Shown: positions 1-12,840, numbered from the stretch's first letter. The stretch is DNA of 64,000 bases from Ifrita kowaldi (GCA_013398055.1 VZRS01002538.1:62001-126000), one strand, 5' to 3'. A program made the numbers and translations. Notes: generated from the sequence alone by a model not told the origin.

Positions 1-1440
1 TAAAGAGAAGTCATGTTTCTTCACAAAACTGGAAAAAAAAATGTTTTGAGCACATCAGCCTCTTTTCTGCTCTGGGACAGAAGCAAAGATCAAGCTAAGC
101 ACAGGTTAGAAACAACTTTTCTAGTCCCTGATTTACCTTAATTAACTTAGGCAATTTGAGAAAATTTCCCTATTGAGGAGCAAGGAAAAATATTACCAGT
201 GTGACAGATGCTCATGCTGTTAGTTCCCACAGGACAGAGATTTTTAATACCCATGGAACAGAGAGGGGAACAAACCTCAGCCCACAAAAACATCTACTCA
301 GATGTCAGTGTAAGAAAAAACTATGGTTGTGATAAATATTCAGTAAAAGCAGAGTTTGGAGATGTAATTCAGTGAAAATTATTTTGCCTTCATCAATACC
401 ACTTTTAATGAAAACTGAAGAATGACTTATGACATTCTTTGACCAGACCCAGATTATTTCCTTCTCTCAGCTCTACTGTCAGGCAGGACATTTTGTGCGC
501 TTGGAGACACAGCAGAAAAACTGTTGGAAAATTCTCAAAATGGGAAACTCTGATGTTGAAATAAATTTAAGATTTCTTATGAAAAGTTTTCAGAATACAT
601 GAAGATGTGTAGAAGTTGATTCTTGTGGTCTCAACACAGAATTATCAAATACCATGTAAAGTTAATACTAGAGCTGGGTGTTTGCCACTTGTAGGGTAAT
701 AAAATCTGGTCTAAGAAGTTTCATAATCATTCCTATGCTTTTCCAAACAAATCTACAAATAATTACCACTAATACAGTGAGGGAGTGACTGGTTTTTTTT
801 TTCAGAGACTTTGGGTAAAATGAGACTAAAGGATAAAAATCTGTTTGTTGTGCCTGTCCTGCCCTAACATCTCACAGGCAAACAAATATGAATTCTCAGG
901 TAATGTCCGCTTGAGTCTTTTACTGGCTTAAATGGATCCTGCACCAGTCACATTTTTATGAACTGTATCTGCTGCTCACCTCCACCAAACGACAATTTTG
1001 CCCTTAAACTTCAGTCCGTTACTGTAGCCAGGCTGAGCAATTAATGCACAACTGATGAAGACCCTAATCTAATAATGCAACTACACACAGCTTAATTGAA
1101 TACTTTGCGGGTTTACCAAATGACACCTCTGGCGTCTTTGATAATGTGGACACAAGAGGCAGGACTGGAAGATGATTTGTCCTGGATGCAGGTGGTGTTG
1201 AAGGACACTGAGCAACAGCACGACTTTTTCATTGCATATCTCCAGCTTCTTGTTTTACTTCTGATAATCAGTGTGGAGAACATGCAGCTTTGTTTGTAGT
1301 AGTTTTGCTTACTTAATAGCACCACTTTATTTTTAAAAGAGTAAATTACGGATCAAATCTCCCATTTAGCTTTGATCTAGTTGGGTTTTTTACAAGAGAA
1401 AAAGAAAGAAGGGTAAAACCTTATCAGGAACAGAAGCAGT
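1..1440. other. anonymous non-coding DNA
   Basis: AT-rich sequence with stops in all frames. The two overlapping open frames of about 70 codons near 1100-1325 lie antiparallel to each other and resemble no protein. I see no recognisable repeat family. Confidence 0.6.
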
Positions 1441-1637
1441 ATCACAGAATATTCTGAGCTGGGAGGGACCCACAAGGAACGAGTCCAAGTCCTGGCCCTG
1501 CACAGGACAATCCCAAAAACCCCACTCTGTGCCTGAGAGTGTTGTCCAAATGCTCCTTGAGCTCTGTCAGGCTTGGGGCTGAGGCCACTGCCCTGGGGAG
1601 CCTGTTCCAGTGCCCAGCCACTGTCTGGGGGAAGAAT
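1441..1637 (-). repeat. CR1 LINE 3' fragment
   Basis: Read on the plus strand this is the reverse complement of a CR1 3' region. It starts with an ATCACAGAAT-type end, followed by the 'gggagggaccc', 'gcttggggctgaggccactg' and 'cctgttccagtgccc' blocks typical of CR1 copies. It is diverged and breaks off at about 1637, so it is a 5'-truncated copy, as is normal for CR1. The open frames at 1539-1767 lie across it and are not genes. Confidence 0.85.
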
Positions 1638-3283
1638 CAGGATGATACAAATGATTCTCAGAAATACGAGGGAAAACTACTTGTCTGCTGGGTTCTCCTT
1701 CCTCCCAGCTCATTTGCAATATAAAAAGTTGTCCCCGGCACTATGTAAATACAGTCCAGGAACTTAAAACTATCAGATATGCAGACATCAGTAACATTGA
1801 TAAGGCTGTTGGACTCACAGGAGCTGTATTGATTAGCTGGTGGGACCCTTTACCAAGTTGTCACAATTAAGTGTTGTTTTAATAGTCCCCTTTCGTCATT
1901 TAATTATTTCTCTTCCTCATTAACAATGTATGAAGCCTAATGCTAGAAGAGTGGCATTTCTTCCAGAGGGATTAGCACTTTCTGCAGGGAATTGCCTGTT
2001 CTGCACACCCTTCCACTGTGCATTTTATCCCAGCCATCAGCTGAAACCTGCTCTTGGTTTGTGCCTCCACTGAGTGCCAGCCCATGGAGATTGGCAGGAT
2101 TCACAGCAGTTCTCAAGTGTGAAGTGTGAGTTTGTTTGGTCCCAGACTGGTTCCCACCAACGCTTCACTCCTGCCCAAAAACGTTGGGGGCTGATGCAAC
2201 AGGAAACTCACTGTGGCAGCTCTCAGTTATCTTTATTTTAGGCTGGCTGTGAGAAGTATTCAATTTTATTAAGATTCGCCTCTTTTACTAAAAAAAAAGA
2301 ATATTTGTAAAAAGATGCTTCATTAAAACTAGAAATGGTTGAATATTTCCAGCTCAAGGAAAGAACTGGCATATTTATTAACAGAAGTTTTATTTTAGCA
2401 GGAGGGATGTTTCTCAACACCAGTAAAAATCCAAGCACTTGCCATCACATATTGAAAGGGTGTGACAGCCAAAAAAACCACTTCATGCCCTCTGTGGTTT
2501 GGCTTTGACACATTGATCACATTTCCTACTGTTTTTATAACATCTGTCACCATTTTTACAACATCAGCCTTCTAGATATGTAGAATCCAAATCCCTTCCC
2601 TAAGATCCCCTTTTCAGTTTATAGGAAAGTTAATGATCCATGAAAAATGTCACATCATTCATTCAAAGGACAACAAGGATTATTTGTGACCTCTTTCTGT
2701 CTCAGGGGGTGATGACACTTCACTCTTGCCTTTACTTTTTGATATTTTCATGCAGGTCAATGTCCAGGTAATTAAACAGTCAAAGATAAACTTTGTTGCT
2801 AAGTGTCATGTAGTGCTTTTTCCCCTTTAAAAACTTCAGGTGAAATCCACCTAAGCATCAGCAAATCATTAAATATATCAGAAAACATTTCAAAAATATG
2901 GTCAAAAAGAAAAATTAGAACTGTGAATGCATTAATGCTTTGACTTTCCAAGGCAGGTAAATCCTTAAGCAACAGCATTGCACACAAAGCTGCTATTCCA
3001 GCTCTTGCAAAACTTTACATTTAACTAGGACCATTCAGTGACAATGGTATGATAAGGAAATGTGTGCAGCATTATCAAAGCTTATCATGAGGGTTAGAAG
3101 GGATCCATGGAATCATCTACAGAAGCAGCAATTGATGAACTCTGGCATGAAGGCTTGGAATGAAGCAAAGAATATTTCAAATACTGCTGTGAGGTGAAAG
3201 CATTTTCCCTTCAAAAGGCTGCTATTAGGATGCAGTTCTGGATAATGATCCTTGAGGTATCATCTGTGTGCTCTCTATGGGCT
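1638..3283. other. anonymous non-coding DNA
   Basis: No gene, RNA gene or repeat family recognised. The two open frames on the minus strand (2238-2438 and 2799-2987) are short and featureless. Confidence 0.6.
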
Positions 3284-3346
3284 GGCAGGGGACTGGAACT
3301 GAATGAACTTTAAGGTCCCTTCCAACTCAAACCATTCTGGGATTCA
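3284..3346 (+). repeat. CR1 LINE 3' terminal scrap
   Basis: A short plus-strand CR1 3' end. It carries 'ggactggaact', then 'ctttaaggtcccttccaac', then 'accattctgggattc', close to the usual CR1 terminal block and octamer. Only about 60 bp remain. Confidence 0.8.
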
Positions 3347-5100
3347 CTGAAGCAGTTCTCCCACATTTCTGGTTAGAACCTGCCTAACTGTGTGCAAACC
3401 TTGCCACTCACATGGCATCGATTCCAAGCCATAGCACACTCCTAATTGTCTTCCAAAGCCAGTCTGCACTGGTCTGGCAGCTCCATGTCCAGGGTCTTTG
3501 GACATCTGCATGGCAAGTCACCCTCAGCAAGAGGCTTAGTTTGTTGCTCTTGGTCCCATATGCCAATGATTTTCTCTGCAATGTGAACTCCCAAACTGTA
3601 CTTTCCCAGCCCAAAACTCCAGTGGTGGTCTCATGAATGCCATGCAGAAGAGAAGGATCACTTCATTCCTGGAGTGATTCTGTGTTATGATCCAAACAGC
3701 CAGGGTGCAGTTGGTCTCTGCAGGAGGGACACACTCCTGACCTTTGTTCAGCTTTTCTCCAGGCCTTTTCTCATCCCTAGTCTGAACTATTGCAAGAAAT
3801 TATTCTACTCCAGAAGCAGGCCTTTAAATTGAAGCTTTTGAACCTCATGAGATCCCTGTGAGCTCATTTCTCCAGCTTTCCAGCCCCCTGGCTACCAGCA
3901 CAGTGGCTGCTCCCAGTTTGGTGGGGTGTGGTCAGTACACCAGGAATGTGCTACATGAATAAATGTTTGCTATCACCACCCGAGGGTCACTTGCTGGACT
4001 GAGAGAGGTGCATTTCCCCTCCCTGTTGCTCTGGACTGTTGCTGTACATGGCATGAAACAATATCCAGACTTCTCTCAGGAGCTGCCTAACGGGCCCTGA
4101 GGGCAGAATTCCAGTGCTGCTTTAGAAGACAGCTCTAATCTCAGTGAAATCCCATGTTTGACACATTCCCTGCTGACTATTTCTTCTCCTCCAAGTAGTA
4201 GAATGAGAGCCTTTAAGCAGTTTAGCTTGGGAAGCTCTGGGAAGCAAATAATTTCAGAGATGGAAGAATATTGTTGGAAAGCATCACCAGATGTTTGCCC
4301 GGATCTAAAATTATCCTGCAGACATCTGCTGCTAAATGCTTCTACAAACAGCACCCTGGCTTGGGCTGATCCTTCCTCTTGGTTGGCTTTTGAAGAGTCA
4401 CTTTGCTTCCATGTCCCATAACTGTTGTTCCAGAAGGACTCAGGATTTGCCCAGTTACTCTACTGCTGGTGCTGAACTGAGTTGACTCATAATAGAATTA
4501 TTCCTGGAAATGCCGTGCTGGCCTCTGAACGAAACCACTTCAGATGCTCCCCTGCTTTCCAGAGAAACACAACTGTTCTTTTTGGTCTAAAAAAGAACAA
4601 AACTGCTCCTTTTATTCTAAAAAGATCTATCTCTGTGCCAAGAAAAGCTTTCGACGGAGTGGATTTGAAAGGAAAAGAAGGAGAAAAGTTAAGCTTACCT
4701 ACACACATATGTCTCTGCTCTTGGCATTGCACCTTTATGAATGTATTCACAGTTAATATGGAGATATATACAAGCCATTTAGCAAGATGAAGTGGACATC
4801 TGTTATTAATTGTTAAATTAATAAATCATAATCAGGCACAGACCCTGGAGCACATACCACTTTGTCTGTGAAAACCACTTATTGTCATTTCCAGTACCAC
4901 TTATTTTCATTTCCAGCAGCTTTTATGCTCTGTTTAGGATGTATTTAGGGCTTCTTTTGCTGTTACCTTTGGGGAACACAATCTATCACCAAAGCAATCA
5001 ATAACTACAAATTGATTTCTCCTCTGCATACCCTGCTGCTAACACAGACATGAACCAGGGCTTGTCACAGTTTCGATAATTTGAAAAATCCATACAGGTT
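3347..5100. other. anonymous non-coding DNA
   Basis: Contains several overlapping open frames of 60-100 codons on both strands (3408-3636, 4076-4421, 4482-4790). None has a recognisable domain, and those on opposite strands cover the same bases, so I take them as chance. Confidence 0.55.
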
Positions 5101-5170
5101 TAGAAAAAATAGAATAATTAATATTCTAATTATTATTATCTTAATCACTATTATTCTAATAGTAATATTT
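5101..5170. repeat. AT-rich low-complexity tract
   Basis: Nearly all A and T, with repeated ATTATT, TAATTA and ATTCTAAT words and short inverted repeats around an ATTAAT core. It is low-complexity sequence. Confidence 0.7.
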
Positions 5171-5448
5171 CAAGCTGAAAAGAAGCTTTTAAGTTGGAAG
5201 TTTTTAGAATTCAATTTGTGTAGCCGAGCAAAAATTTAAACATAAAGCTAAATGAGTTGAACTCTAACACTTCTAATTTAAGATCAAGAAGTGAGTTGAT
5301 TATGGTGTATAATTAAATATCATAATAAAGAGCAAATTAACTCTGCCAGGGCTTTCCCCTACCTTTTTTCATTTCAGTATTTCAAATGTACCAACCAGAG
5401 AAATAACAGGAACCAGCAGCCACAAGTGAGATCTTAGATATTGAAATT

Positions 5449-5486
5449 TTAAGTATAAGCATAAGATTTAAGTATAAGCATAAGAT
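5449..5486. repeat. 19-bp tandem duplication
   Basis: Two perfect copies of a 19-bp unit beginning TTAAGTATAAG (5449-5467 and 5468-5486), followed by three bases of a third. Small replication-slippage duplication. Confidence 0.9.
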
Positions 5487-6534
5487 TACAACTAAGGAAC
5501 AATTCCGTAAGAGTGATGTTGATTAAAAATCAACAAAGTTTTCCATTTACATCTTGTGATTACTTCAGATGAAGATGGAGTGTATTTCTCAATTACTTGT
5601 TTCAGAAGAACATAAGGCACTGGGAAAAAAAAAACCTGTGTTGTATGGGCTGTGAAATATATGAAGTCAGACCAAATAAATCAGACTAAAATTTATAAAA
5701 ATTTTCTTATACTTTAATTGATCAATCTTAAAATGATGTAATAAAGCTAACTTTTGGGGAGGTCATTTTTTAACATTTTTAAAATAATGGTCATCTTTCT
5801 AAAAGATAAAAAATTTTCTAAGGATATGTTTGCTTTTTAACTGTGGTAAGAAGTAAGTCAATTGGTTATTTAAGGAATTTTTTTAAAAAATGAGAAAACT
5901 GATCTTATTCAAATATTTTCTTCGATTGTTTTTCCTCATTTTTAGAGAGTTTTTTTCCAGAAAGTCCTGGTGAAAGAAATTACAGTCAAAGAAAGGATTG
6001 TTTTCTAATTGTGGTGCTGCTCTGATCCACAGGACACCTAAATACCGCTTGAGACCTTGTGGATAAAATGTAGGCACTTAGTTTCTTTTTCCTAGACCCC
6101 ATCCAAGGTGGAGATAATGATATTTCTTTTCTCTCCCTCATTACCTTTCCTGGCTGATTAAATTCTGATTCAAGAGCTCTTAACCAGATGCCTTCTGTTG
6201 TTACAGCCGAGCACTAATATTTAAAGACAAAGTATTGCATATTCTGAGCCGGTATTGCAGTGTGCAGAGAGGGGCCCTGATCTCTTCCGGCAGCTTCCAG
6301 TCCATGAGAACACAAAATAAAGGGCACCTGCTTAGGCAGCACAAGGCCTACGTATTTTCATTAATTTCTAACAGTTATAATGGCCACAAGATAACATTAG
6401 GAAACCCACTTAATTATTTTTCAAACCTCAGATGAAAATGCCTTCTTAGCATTTTGACAGAACATGGTATTTTGCTAATCCTCAGCTTCTGAAATATATT
6501 TGAAATGCCACTTTTTGCATGCTTTTTTTTTTTT
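5487..6534. other. non-coding DNA up to the gap
   Basis: No gene seen. The part from about 6180 to 6420 is richer in CpG and in homeodomain-like ATTA/TAAT words than its surroundings and is discussed as a possible conserved element. A run of twelve T (6523-6534) leads into the gap. Confidence 0.5.
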
Positions 6535-6583
6535 NNNNNNNNNNNNNNNNNNNNNNNNNNNNNNNNNNNNNNNNNNNNNNNNN
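6535..6583. other. assembly gap (49 N)
   Basis: Forty-nine N, bounded by T12 on the left and T13 on the right. The open frames that appear to run through it are artefacts of translating N. Confidence 0.98.
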
Positions 6584-7225
6584 TTTTTTTTTTTTTGTGA
6601 ATCACAGCGCAAAAATCAAGCACAGAAGGAGAAAATGGAAGTCCTTCGTGGGACTGTGGATAAAAGAAAGGCATTCTGCTGCTGAGCTGTTTGCCTGCTC
6701 AGGTGCTGGGTGTGTTAGCTCCCCAAAACACACAGGTCAGCAGAATGTGATAAATCCAGAAAAGAGGAAGAAATGCTGTGATAAAAATATGTGTGACTAG
6801 ACAGACATGCAGCTGAGTTACCTTATTCTTTTTCTTGATGGAGGAAATAAGTTTCATATTTCAATTCGTATTTTCTTTGGGATGGACCCTGCTATCCGTA
6901 CTTAGTTTTGATAGAGGCATGAGAAAGGCTTTTAATTTGTTCATTGTAGAGTAAGTGACCACATCTGGAAATTTTTGGGTGTGAATTGAGTTCCACGGAG
7001 AAATTCCACTATCAAAAGGTGTTCACAATGAAATACTGCATTTTTGTAAAAGCAGGAAACCCTTGAGTCACAGGTTTCATTCTCCACAAGTGTTTGTCAA
7101 ACTGGAAGTGACTCCATAATAGCCTTTTGGATCTAAAACTGAACATATTCATTTACTGTTTTGAAGTTAAATGTTGTTTTAGTTTGTTTTGTTTAGAAAA
7201 GCTTGAAATGAAAAAATCAACAATT
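6584..7225. other. anonymous non-coding DNA
   Basis: Nothing recognised apart from the T-run at the gap edge. Confidence 0.6.
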
Positions 7226-7560
7226 AAAAATTTATAATGAGGACGTATGTTAGCAGCTTAGTGGAAAGAAGCTTATTTTCCACAAATATGCGTCCACTCA
7301 GGTTTTCCAACCACAGATGTCAATAAAAAAACCCAAAAAACCCAAATCAAAAACTTCACCAAGAAAAAAAAAAAAAAAAAAGAAAAAAAGTAAAANAAAA
7401 ATTTATAATGAGGACGTATGTTAGCAGCTTAGTGGAAAGAAGCTTATTTTCCACAAATATGCGTCCACTCAGGTTTTCCAACCACAGATGTCAATAAAAA
7501 AACCCAAAAAACCCAAATCAAAAACTTCCCAAAAAAAAAAAAAAAAAAAAAGAAAAGAAG
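7226..7560. repeat. 171-bp direct duplication around one N
   Basis: The sequence from 7226 to about 7358 recurs, by eye identically, at 7397 to about 7529. Both copies run on into a long poly(A) with GAAAA-type interruptions. The copies are joined by a single N at 7396. The only differences I see are in and beside the poly(A). This looks like two contig ends that overlap but were not merged, so it is probably an assembly artefact rather than a biological tandem repeat. Confidence 0.85.
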
Positions 7561-9953
7561 TGAAAATCTTTGAAGATTTCTAGATGTAACTGAGGTGAGA
7601 ATGACTGATTTTCTTTTAACCCATTTCACTGTTTATATTTAGGACACAGCAGACGAAACCAGGCAGAAACCAGCAACACTAACCAGAGAGCATCCCAACA
7701 AACAAAATATTTATCCATTTTATCCTTTTTGCAGAGACATTGATGATGAATTCCTGATGCTCATCCTTGAGTGTAGAAGGAAGAAGGGCTGCCGTAGGGA
7801 TGAGTGGCTGCTGCAATGTGATGCCCACACTGGAACTGCAGATCCTAGAATTCCATACCTTGAGGGCAGTTGTGCCTCTTCTCACTGCAGCAACATCCAG
7901 GCATCCAAATTCCCCCATAAGCATGCAATTTTCTTTGTCAGTGATGGATCAAAGCTGAGATGTGTTTGGAAGATTTTAACAAGAATGAAGAGTGACACTG
8001 CCCTCCTCTTAAAAACTTAATATAATTGCTGGTCTCCATCACACATGCGTGTTTTACAGCTGTGTGAAAGACAATAAAAGTAATTTCTTGCCCATTTTAT
8101 GTGCCATTTTTCAGAAAGTCAAGAAGGTGGCTTCAAAGTAACCATTAGCATGGGTTGTTAAGTTTGGTAGATGGTAGCGTTGAGCATCTCCTCTTATTTA
8201 GGATTTATGCTGCTATAACTTTTCATGCAAAAATAAAATAATAGGCACTCTGGAAAAAATTTAAAGGAAGTTTAGAGCATTTCTATCAGAAGCAGTGTGT
8301 GTGTTTGATAGTTATGGCAGCAGAAATAAAAGGTAAATTTAACGGATTAAGTTTTAAACCAGCTCCCCAAACAGATACTTAAAGCTCTTCCCCTTGTTAC
8401 ACATTTTTTGCAGTATAGCACTTGTAAAAGGCTTTCCCTCTTAATTGCTACGGGTTTTTTTTAAAGATTCAATAGGAACACAGTTTCCTAAGGCCATGAA
8501 CACAGAAATCAAGTTATGCCATGATTTAAACTACAGACTTGGTCACAGTCCTTCACTGAATACTTATTTAATTACTTTCCCCTGCACTCCATCTCTACAA
8601 GGCCAGGAGGCCTTATCAGATCTTATCTGATAGAGCAACTCAGCTGAAAATGATACCAACTTTCCAGTAATAGTGGTGATTTGCAGTCTGGTGGTCTAAG
8701 GTGTAAATTAAAGTGGATTTGCAGGTTATAACAGACATGAATTAGGAGCATTGATACAGCTGCAAAACAAACCCAACTTCCCCACACACATCCCCAGGAG
8801 GGTTTGCCTTGTTTGCCTCACCTGTTTTGCCCAGACATGAGGGTTTACAGAAGAGGTGTTTATTACCTTTTCTTACAAATGCTGCCTGGCTGATTTGGGT
8901 TATGCTCCTGAATTCCATGCTCATTGCCTCCAGCTACAGCTCTGACTAATGAGCACTTTTGCAACTCACTCAGGACAGAGAATCAACTTCAATGTGCTGT
9001 CTTGGGCAATCAAAGAGCCAGACGTGGCCATTAGGCCCTCCCTACATCCCCTCATCTCAGATTGGGACACCTTCATGTATTAATCCAAGACATTAAAAGC
9101 AAGTCTGATGATTCAGACTGTGAGGGTCTCTCTCGCTATTCCTGTGTGTCCACCAGCTATGGAGAGAAGCCAGAAAACTTGTCTTCCAAGATGGATGATT
9201 GATCCCCTTCCCAGAAGAACAGATGTTTCTTTAACTGTATAACCTGTGTGAAAACTGTCCAGTAGAGAGAGGAGAAAGAGCATCAGAGGACACACTGATA
9301 ATCAGCCCTGCACAGGCTTTCCCTTCCACCATCAGGAGCTGGGGTCAGTTTTCTCCTGACAGAATAACTCTGATTTGTGGTACTGACACCCACCCTAGGG
9401 AAATGTAAAGAAATTCAAATGTCTTGCACTGAGCCATATAATCCTTGCCTGACTGCCTAAACTAAAGCAAACACAGAGCACAGCAATAATTCAAACACGA
9501 GGAAGTGAGCCAGGTGGGAAGAATGCAAATGGTCTTTATGATCTTGTTTATTTGGCTATATGGAAGTAGGGTCTGGGTGTGAAGTTTATCATCAGACCTA
9601 ATATAGTGGTGTCAAATCTTGAGCAAGTGTTCTGCAAATCCTTTAAAGCTGTGCAATTACTCCTGACAGGATAGGCTGAAAAATTCAGCCCTGCAGTGAG
9701 GCAGGAAAGGCTTAGGCAAAACAAGAGAAAGGAAAAAACATTCTTGGAAGGTTTGTGTGTGGGTGTTGTGGGTGTTCAGGTCTCTTAAATTGTCTGTGCC
9801 ATGTTTCTGACTATAATGCATTAAACAGGGATATTATAGGAGAGCAAATCTGTCTTTGAGGACAGATCTACAAGATGCTGACTGGTTTAGTTTGTTGTTG
9901 AAGATTACTACAGAATCCAGAGGCTTTTCTTCCCATTTAAGGTGACTTTACAT
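7561..9953. other. anonymous non-coding DNA
   Basis: No gene or repeat family recognised. Open frames at 7679-8020 overlap on opposite strands and show no domain. Confidence 0.6.
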
Positions 9954-10004
9954 ATAAAAAAAGTAGAATTGTGTTTCCCTATAAAAAGTAGAATTGTGTT
10001 CCCC
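9954..10004. repeat. imperfect tandem duplication, about 25 bp
   Basis: Two adjacent copies of a unit containing AAGTAGAATTGTGTT followed by CCCT or CCCC. The copies differ in the length of the A-run and by one T. Local slippage duplication. Confidence 0.85.
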
Positions 10005-10654
10005 TTAATCACATTACATACAGCAAACATTTAACTTTCTGTACATGCTGCTCATTTCCCATCAAAAATTTTCATTCATTTAAAAGAGAATCTAGGAAAG
10101 GAAAAAAGGCCAGAAGGTTTATATTGCTTCATCTACTTATTTTGAGAGTGTGAAAGATAAAAATTACGTTATTATACTTAAAACCTCCTAAATATTTATA
10201 TTAGAAGCACTTACCAATAGTCTTGAAATTTCTCAGTTCTCAACTCCATGAGGTGCAACGAGTGGTACTCTCAGTGTATATATTGATTCAACACAACGCC
10301 CCACAAACACACACCAAAACTGCCACTGGATTTAACAAAACGAGGGGTGTGGGATTTTGTAATTACTTTCTGTGTAATGAAAAGGGCTGGATCGGTGCTA
10401 ATCCACTCTGTACATCTCTAAAACAATTTATCGCTTTTCAGCCAAGTTAATAAACTTCAGTGGGAGCCAGGCACTCAGAACTTGCATTATTCTGCTCATG
10501 TCAGGGGCTGCATTTCACAAGATCTCACCCTTCCCCTCACATTTCTTGCTGCCACTGTTTCTAGAGCAGTTTCCCCACAGTGACCAGCGTGACCAATGCC
10601 TCTCACCCCATCACTGAGCACCACTGACAATTACATGCATTGAAAAGACACCTC
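10005..10654. other. non-coding DNA
   Basis: No gene seen. The part at about 10190-10460 has several CpGs and homeodomain-like words such as TAATTAC, and is a weak candidate for a conserved element. Confidence 0.5.
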
Positions 10655-10733
10655 TGAGCCTTAATTCCTCCAGGTTGAGCAGTCCCAGCTCTCTCAGCCT
10701 CTCCCCAATGACAGATGCTCCTATCCCTAATCC
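10655..10733 (-). repeat. CR1 LINE internal fragment
   Basis: Reverse complement of the CR1 block that reads 'cctccaggttgagcagtccc' and 'agctctctcagcctctccc' on the plus strand. Neither CR1 end is present, so it is a diverged internal scrap. Confidence 0.7.
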
Positions 10734-12840
10734 TGAAATTAAAAGTAAACCAAAATTTGGGATGCCCATTATTGAAAATGACAACAGTTCTTCTTATAAA
10801 CTGAAACAACGGTTTTCATAACCAGGTCCTCATGAATTAAACAGTGAGATAATGACAGAGGCAGATCAGGAAGACATGGAAATACGTTCAGGGGACATTA
10901 CTACACTCAGTGCTGGATAGAACTTGTCATTCAGTGAGGTGTGTGCAAATTCGTGCATGAACAAGATGATAATGCAAGCTCTGCAATTATTACCAAGAAT
11001 AAAAGGACTTTATCAGCAGATCTCAATGAGTGTGTTACAAAGAACTAGAATAATTTGTAAAACTGGGAACTGGGACATATAGCTGCCAAGTGACTGACAG
11101 TCATTCAGAAGGCCAGTGTCAGCCCTGGGAACAGAACCAAGGACATTCTAATCCCTGGACAGAAATACTACAAGTTATCACTTTTTTCTACCAAAATGTG
11201 GTTCTGTCAATGGGTCATTATCTCGAGCTAGGAGCATTGTTTTTGAGGTCTTTGTGCCCATTAATTTCTTGGTGTTCCTATGAAACAGATGATTTTTATC
11301 CCCCCTGTGGTTCCTGCCACAAGCACATCTGTGCGTGGGGACAGACAGAAAAGTCCCCAGCGTACAGATCCTATTATCCAGCTACCAGAACGTGTAATGT
11401 TCTGCTCTCTGCAAATCACAATGGATTTGATTCAAAAACTTAAATATAGAAACCATCTATTCCCCAATGGCTAATTATTTTTGAAAGGGATACATTATTG
11501 CTGCTATTATTTTTTTTTTTTAGAAAGGCAAATACTGGGGAAACAGCTGTTTTGCACCCATGATACTTTGGAAATGTTCAGGATCAAAGATGACTGCTAC
11601 TTGTTTAAGACACAATAACTGCTCTTTTGGCTTCTAGGTAGCCAGCACACCAGGGCAATAAAGAGTGGGTTTGGGAATACTTTAAATTCTAGCAGATGCT
11701 AGAAACAATTCAGGAAACTGCTAATATCTAAAGACTAAGGGCACTTCAGCTGATCCTGGCCTCCTTCAGTACCAACATCCCAGCAGGCAGTAATGAGTAG
11801 TGAAGTGTTAAGGAACCATTCTTGTTTCCAGCTGAGTAGTTCCTTGACTAAAGCTTCTTTCCATAGATCTTTGGAACCTTTGGAAAGAACTGAAAGTGTC
11901 AGGCAAAGTGAGATGGTGATATCCGTCTAAACTGCATTTGCATTTCTAATCACAGTGTACTTTAACCCATGAACTGGTAAATCCCTATTTCCTATGGATT
12001 TCTATGGATCTTTCCAGGGAATCATAGGCTTGAGGCTAGTATTAAAGCTGGATAATTACCACTGCACACTTACAGCTTTGTCAGATTTGCTGCCTTCTTT
12101 TATTTTCCTTTAACTCCGTGCTTTTTTTCCCTTCTCTTCTTTCAGGTGAATATATTCTCAGTTTTAAATGTGTTTCAGAAATATGGAAGCCTTCAACTTC
12201 TGGTATTAAAAAAGAAGCCTGAAAGCAACAGCAATGGTGATAAATGGGGCTGTGGTGATAGCTGGGGCTGTGGATTACTGTGCTTGCAGGGATTTAATTA
12301 TGCACCTCTGTGCTAGTGGAAAACTGCAGCAAAACCTGCATCGAGGGTCAGTCTGCAGAATTTGTACAACATTTCCCTGTATGCTCCAGACATGAACAAA
12401 ATTACCTGCCCAGGGCACAAAGTAACACAGAAGTTTGCCCACAGACATCACTTGGGATGGAACTTATTACTGAATAAATGAGTCTTCACCTGGCCAGGTA
12501 CATCCAGAGGAAAAGGAGGTCCTTTAAGGGGCATCACTGCTGCAAAGAATTTGAGAAAAGGCTTTTGGTGGGAGGATGAGAGAGGAAGGAATTGGATAAT
12601 TTAAAAAATAAGCCTGAAAAGTTTTAAGTGAGCTTCTTTTTGTTTCAGTGATACCATTCTCTTTAGGAGAAGATAGCTTTGCTTTAGGAGAAGGCAAACA
12701 AGGCTGAAACCTCATTCTAACACAGATTCTCCCAGTGATGCTCTGCATATTTTGACCTGCTCAAATGTTGTCCTCAAAGCTGTTAACTCCTGAGCTTTAA
12801 ACTCCAAGATCTGGAAAGAAATATCTTTCAAGGGGTACTT
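10734..12840. other. anonymous non-coding DNA
   Basis: No supported gene. A 117-codon open frame at 11090-11443 has no recognisable domain. A splice-acceptor-like site followed by 56 open codons starts at 12146 and is discussed under findings. Confidence 0.5.
12235..12270. repeat. 18-bp tandem duplication
   Basis: Two copies (12235-12252 and 12253-12270) of a unit with the pattern TGGTGATA-nn-TGGGGCTG, differing at two central bases. They keep one reading frame open (Gly-Asp-x-Trp-Gly-Cys twice), but no protein is recognised. Confidence 0.8.

Noticed and set aside
6414..6800. Open frames spanning the gap
   Set aside because: They exist only because N codons are read as unknown residues.
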